A stretch of DNA of 64,000 nt, taken from NCBI GenBank assembly GCA_012517815.1, contig JAAYUF010000147.1, forward strand, positions 25,860 to 89,859, read 5' to 3'. The stretch is from Clostridiales bacterium. GTDB taxonomy: Bacteria; Bacillota; Clostridia; Christensenellales; Aristaeellaceae. Positions 22,112 through 29,323 of the stretch are shown piece by piece. A model generated the notes under the pieces. That model searched no databases, was not told where the DNA came from, and saw only the letters and a list, made by a program, of their open reading frames with translations. A program made the position numbers and the translations under genes. Numbering within the stretch: position 1 is the first letter of the stretch; each line of letters begins with the position of its first letter.

Positions 22112-23038
22112 TCAGTTGGCTCGGGGCACAAGATACTCTTCCAATGCCGCCTGGCTGATGTGCTCGGAAACGGCGTTTGCGCTCTGCCCGCACATGGACG
22201 CGGCCGCCAGCCCCAGCTGGAGCAGCTCGCGCAGCTCGCGGTGATCCAGCGCAGCCACGACCGCCGCCGCGGTGAACGCGTCCCCGCACCCTGTGCTGTT
22301 GATGACGCGCTGGGGGAAAGGCCGCTCGAAAACCTGCGCGTTGCCGTCGGACGCGAACGCGCCGCGGCTGCCCAGGGTGATCAGCACATATTCAAGCCCC
22401 ATCTGATGGAGCGAATTCGCCGCGGCGCTCATGTCGTGTTCGTGGGCAATGGCTAGCCCCGTCAGAAGTTCCGCCTCGATCTGGTTGCATTTGAGGCCGC
22501 GAAGGCGGGGGAGCGAGCGATGCAGGCGGCCGGCCTTCTTGGCCGCGACCGCGTCGGCAAACAGGGGAGCGGTCACGTGCTGCGCGAGGGTATCGATGGC
22601 CGCCTCGCTGATGTTGGCGTCCACAATTACCGCGTCGGCCGCGTTGAGCACCGGGAGGAGCGTTTGCAGATACTCCGGCGTGATGCGCTCGCACAGTTCC
22701 ATATCGTTGACCGCGACGGACATGACCCCGTCGGGCTCGTTGATGCACACATAGACGCAGCTGGGCGCGTTGGTCACGCGGATGCTGTGCGCGGTATCCA
22801 TGCCCACCCGTTCCGCCTGCGCCTGCGCCAGCAACGAAAACTCGTCGTCGCCAAAGACCGTCACCAGACTAACGTCCTGCCCGATACGCGCCAGGTTTTC
22901 CGCGATGTTGCGGCCCACGCCGCCAAGCCCGGTGTGGATATGCCCGGGGTTGGAGTCGCCGTATACCAGCTGCGTTTCGGAGGTGGCGTGGATATCGACG
23001 TTGTTTCCCCCGATCACGACGATGCGGTGACGGCTCAT
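22112..23038 (-). CDS. psuK: pseudouridine kinase, PfkB family
   Basis: Ribokinase-fold sugar kinase (308 aa). PfkB signatures: GGVGRNIAENLARIG in the first half and NSTGCGDAFTAA with the catalytic Asp near the C-terminus, plus ITLGSRGAF. PfkB kinases are hard to assign alone, but the neighbouring psuG makes pseudouridine the likely substrate. AGGAGG 7 bases before the ATG. Confidence 0.9.
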   Translation of the reverse strand: MSRHRIVVIGGNNVDIHATSETQLVYGDSNPGHIHTGLGGVGRNIAENLARIGQDVSLVTVFGDDEFSLLAQAQAERVGMDTAHSIRVTNAPSCVYVCINEPDGVMSVAVNDMELCERITPEYLQTLLPVLNAADAVIVDANISEAAIDTLAQHVTAPLFADAVAAKKAGRLHRSLPRLRGLKCNQIEAELLTGLAIAHEHDMSAAANSLHQMGLEYVLITLGSRGAFASDGNAQVFERPFPQRVINSTGCGDAFTAAAVVAALDHRELRELLQLGLAAASMCGQSANAVSEHISQAALEEYLVPRAN

Positions 23039-23057
23039 GGGTACTCCTCCTTTGGCG

Positions 23058-23747
23058 TTATACGTTGCGCGTGCGGATCCCCTGTATGTTGGTGAACTCC
23101 GACAGCTTGTTCACGATGTCCTTGTAGGTGGTGTTGCCCTGCATATCCAGCGTGTAGATGTTGGTGTACAGGTTGTCCTTACCGCGATTCTCCACGTGAA
23201 AGTCGATATCCAGCACGCGCACGCCCACGCTCTGAAAATAGTCGTTGATGAACGCGATGGTTTCAACCCGGTGGATGAACTTGATCTCCACATGCTTGAG
23301 GGTGTTCACGCGCACCATGCGCTGCAACAGCGAAAGGGTCACGATCACGATCACGCAACCCGCGACCGCGAGCACATAGTACCCCATGCCGATGGCAAGC
23401 CCCAGACAGGCGGCGTTCCACAGGGAAGCGGCCGTCGTGAGGCCCGCGATTTTCTTTTGACTGATGAAGATGGTACCGGCTCCCAAAAAGCCGATACCAC
23501 TGATAACCTGTGCGCTCAGGCGGCCGTAGCTGACCGCGATGCCCGTATTGCTGGGGTTATTCATGTTCAGCGTGATCGTATCCGCGATCATCATGGTTTC
23601 CACGATCGCCACAATGGCCGACCCGACGCAGACCAGCACGTGGGTGCGCATGCCTGCCGGGCGGTTTTTCATCTCGCGTTCGATGCCGATGACGCTGCCG
23701 ATGATCACTGCCAGCAACAGGCGCAAACCGGCTTCCCACCAGGCCAT
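23058..23747 (-). CDS. MgtC/SapB family membrane protein
   Basis: Inner membrane protein (229 aa). It has the MgtC core: WWEAGLRLLLAVIIGSVIGI, ERE.KNRPAGMRTHVLV, and GIGFLGAGTIF...GLTTAASLW, with four to five helices in the first 145 residues, then a soluble ACT-like C-terminal domain. MgtC proteins inhibit F-type ATP synthase or help survival at low magnesium in other bacteria; the role here is unknown. It lies between lexA (31 bases upstream) and psuK (19 bases downstream), so probably co-transcribed under LexA control. Confidence 0.9.
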   Translation of the reverse strand: MAWWEAGLRLLLAVIIGSVIGIEREMKNRPAGMRTHVLVCVGSAIVAIVETMMIADTITLNMNNPSNTGIAVSYGRLSAQVISGIGFLGAGTIFISQKKIAGLTTAASLWNAACLGLAIGMGYYVLAVAGCVIVIVTLSLLQRMVRVNTLKHVEIKFIHRVETIAFINDYFQSVGVRVLDIDFHVENRGKDNLYTNIYTLDMQGNTTYKDIVNKLSEFTNIQGIRTRNV

Positions 23748-23778
23748 GCCGGCTCACCTCCTTGGAATGGCAAGGACC

Positions 23779-24396
23779 TTAATACACCCGGTACAGGGAC
23801 ACCACCTTGCCCAAAATCGTCACCTCGGGAACGATAATCGGCTTCATGGTCGGGTTCTCGGGCTGCAGGCGGAACATGCCGTGCTCTTTGTAGAAGCGCT
23901 TGACCGTCGCGTCATCCTCGATCATTGCGACCACGATATCCCCGTTGAAGGCGGTGGGCTGTTTGCGAACCACTACGTAATCGCCGTCCATGATGCCGGC
24001 CTCGATCATGCTTTCGCCCCGCACGCTCAGCACATAGTGCTCGCCGTCGCCAAGCATCGCCTGAGGGAGGCTGATGTACTCCTCGATGTTCTCGGTGGCC
24101 AGAATGGGCGCGCCGGCCGTCACGCGGCCCACGATGGGGATGGAGACCATGCCGCTGCGCTCCAGCAGGCTCGCGTCGCGGTCCAGCGGGAGGGTGATGG
24201 CGCGGGGCTTCATGGAATCGCGGGCGATCAGGCCTTTCTTTTCCAGCCGGATCAAATGCCCGTGGACGGTCGAGGTGGACTTCAGCCCCGTTGCGTCGCA
24301 AATTTCCCGCACCGAGGGGGGGTAGCCCTTCAGCCGGGTGGTCTTCTCAATGTATTCAAGGATTCGGGCTTGGCTATCGCCGCGCGGATTGCTCAT
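23779..24396 (-). CDS. lexA: SOS repressor LexA
   Basis: Repressor that self-cleaves when RecA is activated by DNA damage (205 aa). N-terminal winged helix (about 1-68; GYPPSVREICDATGLKSTST), cleavage bond Ala94-Gly95 in VTAGAP, and the Ser-Lys dyad Ser129 (GESM) and Lys166 (ATVKRF). Start chosen at ATG 24396 with AAAGGA upstream. First gene of lexA-mgtC-psuK-psuG. Confidence 0.97.
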   Translation of the reverse strand: MSNPRGDSQARILEYIEKTTRLKGYPPSVREICDATGLKSTSTVHGHLIRLEKKGLIARDSMKPRAITLPLDRDASLLERSGMVSIPIVGRVTAGAPILATENIEEYISLPQAMLGDGEHYVLSVRGESMIEAGIMDGDYVVVRKQPTAFNGDIVVAMIEDDATVKRFYKEHGMFRLQPENPTMKPIIVPEVTILGKVVSLYRVY

Positions 24397-24413
24397 CGGC
24401 TCACATCCTTTGC

Positions 24414-24425
24414 AAACATTTGTTC
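24414..24425 (-). promoter_or_regulatory. LexA (SOS) box
   Basis: Minus strand GAACAAATGTTT fits the Gram-positive core GAACRNRYGTTY exactly. It lies just downstream of the -10 box, where LexA would block transcription of its own operon. Confidence 0.85.
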
Positions 24426-24432
24426 TTTTGTT

Positions 24433-24461
24433 AGCATAGCACAGTTTGCCCGGTTTGGCAA
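24433..24461 (-). promoter_or_regulatory. promoter of lexA operon
   Basis: Minus strand TTGCCA (24456-24461), 17-base spacer, TATGCT (24433-24438). Confidence 0.75.
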
Positions 24462-24870
24462 GGGTAACGGAACGAATTGTTTATTCCGTGCGCTCATTTT
24501 TGGCACCCGTGCAAGTCCGGCCGGAAGGCTGCACGCAAAGGGATGGCGCTGCCGGCTGGCCTGTGCGATTCCATGCCGCAAAGCAGGGGGAACAGCGCGG
24601 TATCGGAGAATGCTTCGATGGGGTAAGCTCCGCCGCTAAGTCGGCGTAGCCAACTCGGCGCTGCTTAAGCCATGCGCTCCGCGTTGCGCGCGCCTGTGCG
24701 GGCGCAAATTTCACATGGCGGGAGCCGTGGGGGAGGCCCGTTATCCAGTTGCCGTTCGGAGCCATGATCACGGCGGTTAGCGTTGCGAAACGTATGCGCC
24801 GATCCTTTTGATGCCTTGACGACGTGAGAATGCCGCCGGTTCAAAAGTGCCGATAAGGCTGAAAAAGGGC
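24462..24870. other. non-coding stretch between lexA and the recombinase gene
   Basis: About 400 bases with no convincing gene, RNA or repeat. A minus-strand open frame of 96 codons (24481-24771) has no ribosome site and an Arg/Pro/Ser/Cys-rich composition unlike the real proteins here. Confidence 0.4.
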
Positions 24871-24898
24871 TTGACGTTTGGGAAAAAGGGGATATAAT
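24871..24898 (+). promoter_or_regulatory. promoter of the tyrosine recombinase gene
   Basis: TTGACG (24871-24876), 16-base spacer, perfect TATAAT (24893-24898), about 140 bases before the ATG. Confidence 0.75.
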
Positions 24899-24909
24899 AT
24901 CATTAAACT

Positions 24910-24935
24910 ATTCGCTAAAGAATACTTTAACGAAT
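24910..24935 (+). promoter_or_regulatory. 26-bp palindrome, possible operator
   Basis: ATTCGCTAAAG - AATA - CTTTAACGAAT: 11-bp arms with one mismatch around a 4-bp centre, in a markedly AT-rich patch starting 12 bases after the -10 box. The position suits a repressor site covering the transcription start; binding by the recombinase itself is also possible. The protein that binds it is unknown. Confidence 0.6.
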
Positions 24936-25037
24936 AATAAGATGCGGATCGACCAGATCTGACAGGATGCCGCGCGACACGCCGCCCGTTTGCCCGCACT
25001 ATTTTTGAACTGCACAGCTTGAAAGGAGCGCTGCCGC

Positions 25038-26546
25038 ATGCCTGAGCTTTCCTACCGTGAACAGCTGGATCAAAAGAGGCTGGAAACCATCCGCCTGATG
25101 CTTCGCACCCTTCCGCGCTCGTGCGCCGATTTCATACGAAGTCTGCTGTCCACCACCAGCACGCTGACCCGCCTGGCCTACACGATCGATCTTGGAACGT
25201 TTTTCGACTTCGCCATGAAGGAACTGGCCTGCTTTGCAGCCGAAAACGCCTCAGACGTGACCGATGAGGACATCGCCCGGTTGAAGCCCCGTGATATTGA
25301 GATATACGCCGATTACCTCTCGCTGTATTTTCGCAGCGCCGAAGCGGACGCGGCGGAACAGCGGATGCTCAAGAACCATACCTACGGCATCATGCGCAAG
25401 CTGTCCACCCTGCGCTCGTATTTCAACTACCTGTTTCGAACGCAGCGCATCCCCGCCAACATCGTCGCCCTGGTGCCGCTGCCCAAGAAGCACGAAAAGC
25501 CGATCCTGCTGCTGGAACACGACGAAATGCAAAAGCTGCTGGACGCCGTGGCCAACGGCGACCGCCAGCTCACGCCGCGGCAGGCTGCCTACCATCGACT
25601 GACCCGCGCGCGCGATTTTGCTATCGTCATGCTGTTTCTGGGCACCGGCATCCGCGTGAGCGAATGCGTGGGCATCAATCTGGAGGATGTGGACCTGACC
25701 AACCGCGCGCTTCTGGTAACCCGCAAGGGCGGCAATCAGGTGATCCTCTATTTTCCGGACGAGGTAGCCGAGGCGCTGCGCGAATACTTGCAACAACGGC
25801 AAACCGTCAATCCCGAAGCGGGGCACGAACACGCATTCTTCTTATCCCTGCAAAGACGAAGAATGACCCAGCGCACCATGGAACAGATGGTCAAAAAGTA
25901 CGCCATGCTGGTCGTACCCCTGAAAAAGCGCATGAGCCCTCACAAATTGCGCAGCACCTACGCCACCAACCTGTACCATGAAACGGAGGACATCTATCTG
26001 GTGGCCGAGGCGTTGGGCCACTCCGACGTGAACACCACGCGAAAGCACTACGCCAGCATGAGCGATGCGCGCATGCGGCAGGCGGCGTTGCATACGCGGC
26101 TGAACGGCGCTGGGCTTGCCGCGGCGGATGCCGCCGTGACGCCGACCTCCGAACTGTTACCAGATACGGCGATTGGCAATACGCCGCCATCGAGCTTTCG
26201 GGAGCGCGATGAAGCGCAATCGCCAAGCGCGATCATCACGGCTGAAAACAGCCCGGCCAACAGGCCGCTTTCCCCCACCTTTTCACCGCCTGCGCAAAGC
26301 GCCTCGCCGATCCTGCCGCAAGGGCCCGGCATGCCGTCCGCTTCCTCCGAAGCGGGAGCAGAGATCGCCAGGGCGCGCGAGGCTGCCGACGTGCAGTGCG
26401 TTGCTTTTTCAGAACCAGGCCAACGCTTTGAAGAGCCGCTCCCCGATGCCGACGCTTCGGAAACGAAGGCGGCGGAAAGCGTTTCCGGCGTGGCGCCACG
26501 TCCCCCGCGCAGGCGGCGGGTTCTCAACCGCGAATACCGCGATTAA
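25038..26546 (+). CDS. tyrosine recombinase/integrase (XerC/XerD-like) with a long C-terminal tail
   Basis: Site-specific recombinase (502 aa). N-terminal SAM-like core-binding domain (about 35-140) and catalytic domain (about 155-350) with all active residues: Arg206 (GTGIRVSE), Lys230 (TRKGG), His302 and Arg305 (SPHKLRST), His328 (LGHSD) and nucleophile Tyr338 (RKHYASM). After residue about 355 comes roughly 145 residues of Pro/Ala/Ser/Glu-rich, apparently disordered sequence ending in the basic PPRRRRVLNREYRD. Typical Xer proteins stop near 300-330 residues, so the tail is an addition. AAAGGAG precedes the ATG. No phage or transposon genes surround it. It is not clearly the housekeeping dif recombinase. 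Confidence 0.87.
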   Translation: MPELSYREQLDQKRLETIRLMLRTLPRSCADFIRSLLSTTSTLTRLAYTIDLGTFFDFAMKELACFAAENASDVTDEDIARLKPRDIEIYADYLSLYFRSAEADAAEQRMLKNHTYGIMRKLSTLRSYFNYLFRTQRIPANIVALVPLPKKHEKPILLLEHDEMQKLLDAVANGDRQLTPRQAAYHRLTRARDFAIVMLFLGTGIRVSECVGINLEDVDLTNRALLVTRKGGNQVILYFPDEVAEALREYLQQRQTVNPEAGHEHAFFLSLQRRRMTQRTMEQMVKKYAMLVVPLKKRMSPHKLRSTYATNLYHETEDIYLVAEALGHSDVNTTRKHYASMSDARMRQAALHTRLNGAGLAAADAAVTPTSELLPDTAIGNTPPSSFRERDEAQSPSAIITAENSPANRPLSPTFSPPAQSASPILPQGPGMPSASSEAGAEIARAREAADVQCVAFSEPGQRFEEPLPDADASETKAAESVSGVAPRPPRRRRVLNREYRD

Positions 26547-26855
26547 CTCCGTCGGCTTTTCAAGCGTAGCCGGCCATACGCGGCGGATGGGGGACGCGCG
26601 GCTGGAGCTTGGATAACGGCTCCGCCTTCGTCCTGCGCATCGGGCTTTGTATCCTCCCCGTGCGCTGCGCAATTTGCGCCGCGCACGCGTTCTTTCGCAA
26701 GCGCCCCAATCCAAATCGCCTTGTATCGGCGTCAAAGGATGGCCTCATGGGTTCATCGCCGGGAACCGCAATCCGCGCGCGAAGAGCGTTCGCAACCGCG
26801 GATTTATACCCGGCCTTGCATGGACAATCGAAAGCGGTACCGGTTCTCTCTGATG
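26547..26855. other. non-coding stretch after the recombinase gene
   Basis: About 310 bases with no recognised gene or RNA. Confidence 0.4.
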
Positions 26856-26880
26856 AAAAAAAAGGGCGGACTCCCCCGCC
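26856..26880 (-). terminator. terminator of the DUF4956-VTC-exported protein unit
   Basis: On the minus strand GGCGG / CCGCC stem followed by C and an eight-T run (26856-26863), about 135 bases after the stop at 27016. A second perfect hairpin (9-bp stem CAGGCAAAG / CTTTGCCTG, 26901-26921) lies between them. Confidence 0.75.
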
Positions 26881-27015
26881 ATGTTCTTGCATGAGTTTGA
26901 CAGGCAAAGGCGCTTTGCCTGCCTCTGCCGACAGCGCCGCATCGCCGGACGCGACCTGCCGTACACCTGAAACTGTTACACAGGCGGCGCGTCGAGGGCG
27001 GCACCGCTTCCCCCT

Positions 27016-27726
27016 TTACGGTTCGTTGAAAAGGATATCGTCGCGCAGGCGGTACAGGGTCGCGCCGCGCGTTTTATGGCAAAACGCGTCCACGAACCAG
27101 TCGATGTCTTTCTCGGCATCATACTGCACCAACGCGTACCGCTCGCCGTTCTTCTTCTGCCCCTTCATGTTGGAGTCCGTCCAGCGCACCGTTTTCGTTT
27201 CCGGATCGTAATTGGAGATGAACACGAGGCTGTGCGCGCCCACGCCGTAGTAGTAGTCGGCCGACATCTGGAAGTAGTCGCCGCGCTCCACCTGCATCAT
27301 CAGTTCGCGGGCGATGGTCTTGTTTTCCGCCATGCTGAGCGAATCGTCATACCGAAAGCTCGCGGCCACCTCAAACGGATTGCCTTGCGCGGCGGAAACG
27401 TCCTTCCAGCAGATGCCGTAGGCGTAGGGCGCGCATTCCTTTTTGGGCAGGTTGTCCGGGATGACCAGTTCGACGTCCGGGTATTCGGCCATGCGAAAAT
27501 CATCCCGAATCTGGCGGAACAGGTACACGGTAAAGTTCTTGCAGACATAAATGTCGCCGGAGTACTGCGCGCGCTGGAGCCGTCCGTCCGCCTTCATGTA
27601 CAGGTCCTCCGCCGTGGAAATGATCCGGTCGATCATCGCGTCGCGCGCCTCTTCGTCCGCAAACGCGGCGGAAACCATGCCAAGACAAAGCGCCGCAACG
27701 GTCAGCCAAACCCATGCTCTTCTCAT
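27016..27726 (-). CDS. exported protein of unknown function with a possible Cys-His-Asp site
   Basis: Secreted or surface protein (236 aa): basic start, hydrophobic segment 5-22 and a probable signal peptidase site after AFA (about residue 23). I do not recognise the family. The spacing of Cys62 (YVCKNFTVYLFRQ), His165 (GVGAHSLVFI) and Asp184/Asn186 (WTDSNMKG) resembles papain-fold cysteine peptidases or transglutaminases (NlpC/P60, CHAP, C39), so an enzymatic role is plausible but inferred. Last gene of the CotH/DUF4956/VTC block, 52 bases after the VTC gene and followed by a strong terminator. Confidence 0.75.
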   Translation of the reverse strand: MRRAWVWLTVAALCLGMVSAAFADEEARDAMIDRIISTAEDLYMKADGRLQRAQYSGDIYVCKNFTVYLFRQIRDDFRMAEYPDVELVIPDNLPKKECAPYAYGICWKDVSAAQGNPFEVAASFRYDDSLSMAENKTIARELMMQVERGDYFQMSADYYYGVGAHSLVFISNYDPETKTVRWTDSNMKGQKKNGERYALVQYDAEKDIDWFVDAFCHKTRGATLYRLRDDILFNEP

Positions 27727-27778
27727 GTCAAACCTCCCGGTTTTTCTGCTCCCGCAGGCCCACAGGCCGTTTGCGGGC

Positions 27779-28486
27779 TCACTCGAACCCCTCGAAACGT
27801 CGGCACCAGCAATACTTGGAGATGGCGCTGTTCTGCGCGCTGCGCACGTACGTGCAAAGCAGATCTCGGATATAGGGCGGGAGCATGCGGTTGTATTTCA
27901 CTTCCATAATCATCTCGTCGTGATCGAACGGCGAGATGGTCGGAAGATAGGGATTGAACAGATCCTGCGAGTTTAGCCCCGTGCGCAGCTGCTTGTCAAA
28001 GGTAATGCGCACTTCTTCCACGGGGCTTAGGTAGGCTTCGCGGACGTAGTCCACGATCACCACGGGCCGGAGGCGTTCCAGTGTCATTTCCCGGAACAGG
28101 TCGTGCAAAAGCCCGCTGCGCGTCCGTTCCAGCCCCGTCGGGTCGCCCGCGATCAGCTGTTCCGCCAGCAGTTTGGGGATCGCCAGAGAACGCTTGGAGA
28201 TCAGGTTGCCTACCTTTGTCTTGCACTCCATGCGGATAAACCGGTCGGAGAAATTGTAAATGCGAATGCGGTACTTGTCGCGATCCTTGACGCCGTTGAG
28301 CTTATCCAACATGGCCGTATTGTTGATGGTATCGAAATACAGCGAACGGATATGATACTCGTTGCGCTCGGGGTCGCCGTTGGGGTCGCGTTCCAGCACA
28401 CGGTCCAGCGCGCGCGACAGCAGATAGTACTCCGCCGGGGTGATGAAATACTTCAGTTCGTGCCGAAGCGGTACTGCGATGGGCAC
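27779..28486 (-). CDS. VTC-domain protein (polyphosphate polymerase-like)
   Basis: Protein of 235 aa with the VTC fold, a tunnel-shaped domain that in yeast Vtc4 makes polyphosphate from ATP. Conserved charged residues are in place: RHELKY (8-13), KYRIRIYN, ECKTKVG and the C-terminal MEVKYN. No membrane segment, so cytosolic. Start is GTG (28484-28486) with AAAGGAGG 9 bases upstream. It follows the DUF4956 membrane protein by 32 bases. VTC, DUF4956 and CotH genes are often neighbours in bacteria; the product of bacterial VTC proteins has mostly not been shown. Confidence 0.9.
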   Translation of the reverse strand: MPIAVPLRHELKYFITPAEYYLLSRALDRVLERDPNGDPERNEYHIRSLYFDTINNTAMLDKLNGVKDRDKYRIRIYNFSDRFIRMECKTKVGNLISKRSLAIPKLLAEQLIAGDPTGLERTRSGLLHDLFREMTLERLRPVVIVDYVREAYLSPVEEVRITFDKQLRTGLNSQDLFNPYLPTISPFDHDEMIMEVKYNRMLPPYIRDLLCTYVRSAQNSAISKYCWCRRFEGFE

Positions 28487-28518
28487 CCGTCGCCGCCTCC
28501 TTTATCCTTGCGGCGCCG

Positions 28519-29217
28519 TTACGCGCCCACTTCGCTTTGGCAGGCTACGAGCGTCGCGTCGTGCACGCCTTCGATATCCAGCATCCGCGTTACGATTTCG
28601 TGGCGTTCGTTCAGCCGGATTTCAAAGGTCATTTCCGCGCCCGCACGGGTCAGCGATTTGCTGCGCAGCTTGAACCCCTTGACCGAGCGGCGAAGCTCCG
28701 CGTTGATCGCCTGCTCGCTGTACTCGTCGTAGTGTATGACCAGCAGGTAGGAGTTGGGGTTGCTGAACTTGATAAACGAGAGCACGAACATGAGCACGCC
28801 GATGCACAGCACCACGATGATGGCCACCAGATGCAGCCCGGCGCCCAACAGGATCCCCATTGTGAGCGCCCAGAACATGTAGGCGGTATCCATCGGGTCC
28901 TTAACCGCGGTACGGAAGCGCACGATGGAAAGCGCGCCCACCATGCCCATGGAAAGCGCGATGTCGCTTTTAATGCACATGACCACCGGCGTGGTGATCA
29001 GGGTGAGCATGATCAGCGTCACGGCAAACGATGGGCTGTAGAGCACGCCGCGATAAGTGCGCTTGTAGACGACCGCGATCACCGCGCCTACCACGAAACC
29101 CAGACCGAGCGCCAGAAACAGATCGCTGGGGACGATCGATTTAAATTCAGCCGCCAGGCCGGACGACGACATGATACTCGACACGCTGGCCGATTGCAGT
29201 AGGGACGCGAACAACAT
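28519..29217 (-). CDS. DUF4956 membrane protein
   Basis: Membrane protein (232 aa) with about four helices: around 35-52, 62-85, 110-125 and 127-148. These are followed by a soluble C-terminal domain of about 80 residues (LLVIHYDEYSEQAINAEL onwards). The conserved segment between helices is SMGMVGALSIVRFRTAVKDP, diagnostic of DUF4956. Function unknown; presumably the membrane partner of the VTC protein next door. AAGGAGG 11 bases before the ATG, and its own strong promoter upstream. Confidence 0.9.
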   Translation of the reverse strand: MLFASLLQSASVSSIMSSSGLAAEFKSIVPSDLFLALGLGFVVGAVIAVVYKRTYRGVLYSPSFAVTLIMLTLITTPVVMCIKSDIALSMGMVGALSIVRFRTAVKDPMDTAYMFWALTMGILLGAGLHLVAIIVVLCIGVLMFVLSFIKFSNPNSYLLVIHYDEYSEQAINAELRRSVKGFKLRSKSLTRAGAEMTFEIRLNERHEIVTRMLDIEGVHDATLVACQSEVGA

Positions 29218-29249
29218 GAAGAAAACTCCTCCTTCGTGCGAATGGGATA

Positions 29250-29278
29250 ATCATAATCAGGAACCGTCGCTTTGTCAA
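29250..29278 (-). promoter_or_regulatory. promoter for DUF4956-VTC-exported protein
   Basis: Minus strand TTGACA (29273-29278), 17-base spacer, TATGAT (29250-29255), in the 106-base gap after cotH. The three downstream genes can therefore be expressed apart from cotH. Confidence 0.8.
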
Positions 29279-29323
29279 GCGCGGCAACGATCCCTGCGCT
29301 GCGGCGGGGCCGGTATGCGTTGC

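Noticed and set aside
24481..24771. Minus-strand 96-codon frame between lexA and the recombinase
   Set aside because: No ribosome site, a composition unlike the real proteins here, and it would have to be read into the lexA promoter.
24910..24935. Reading the palindrome as a dif site
   Set aside because: The centre is 4 bp rather than 6-8, and the arms do not resemble Bacillota dif sequences I know; kept only as a possible operator.
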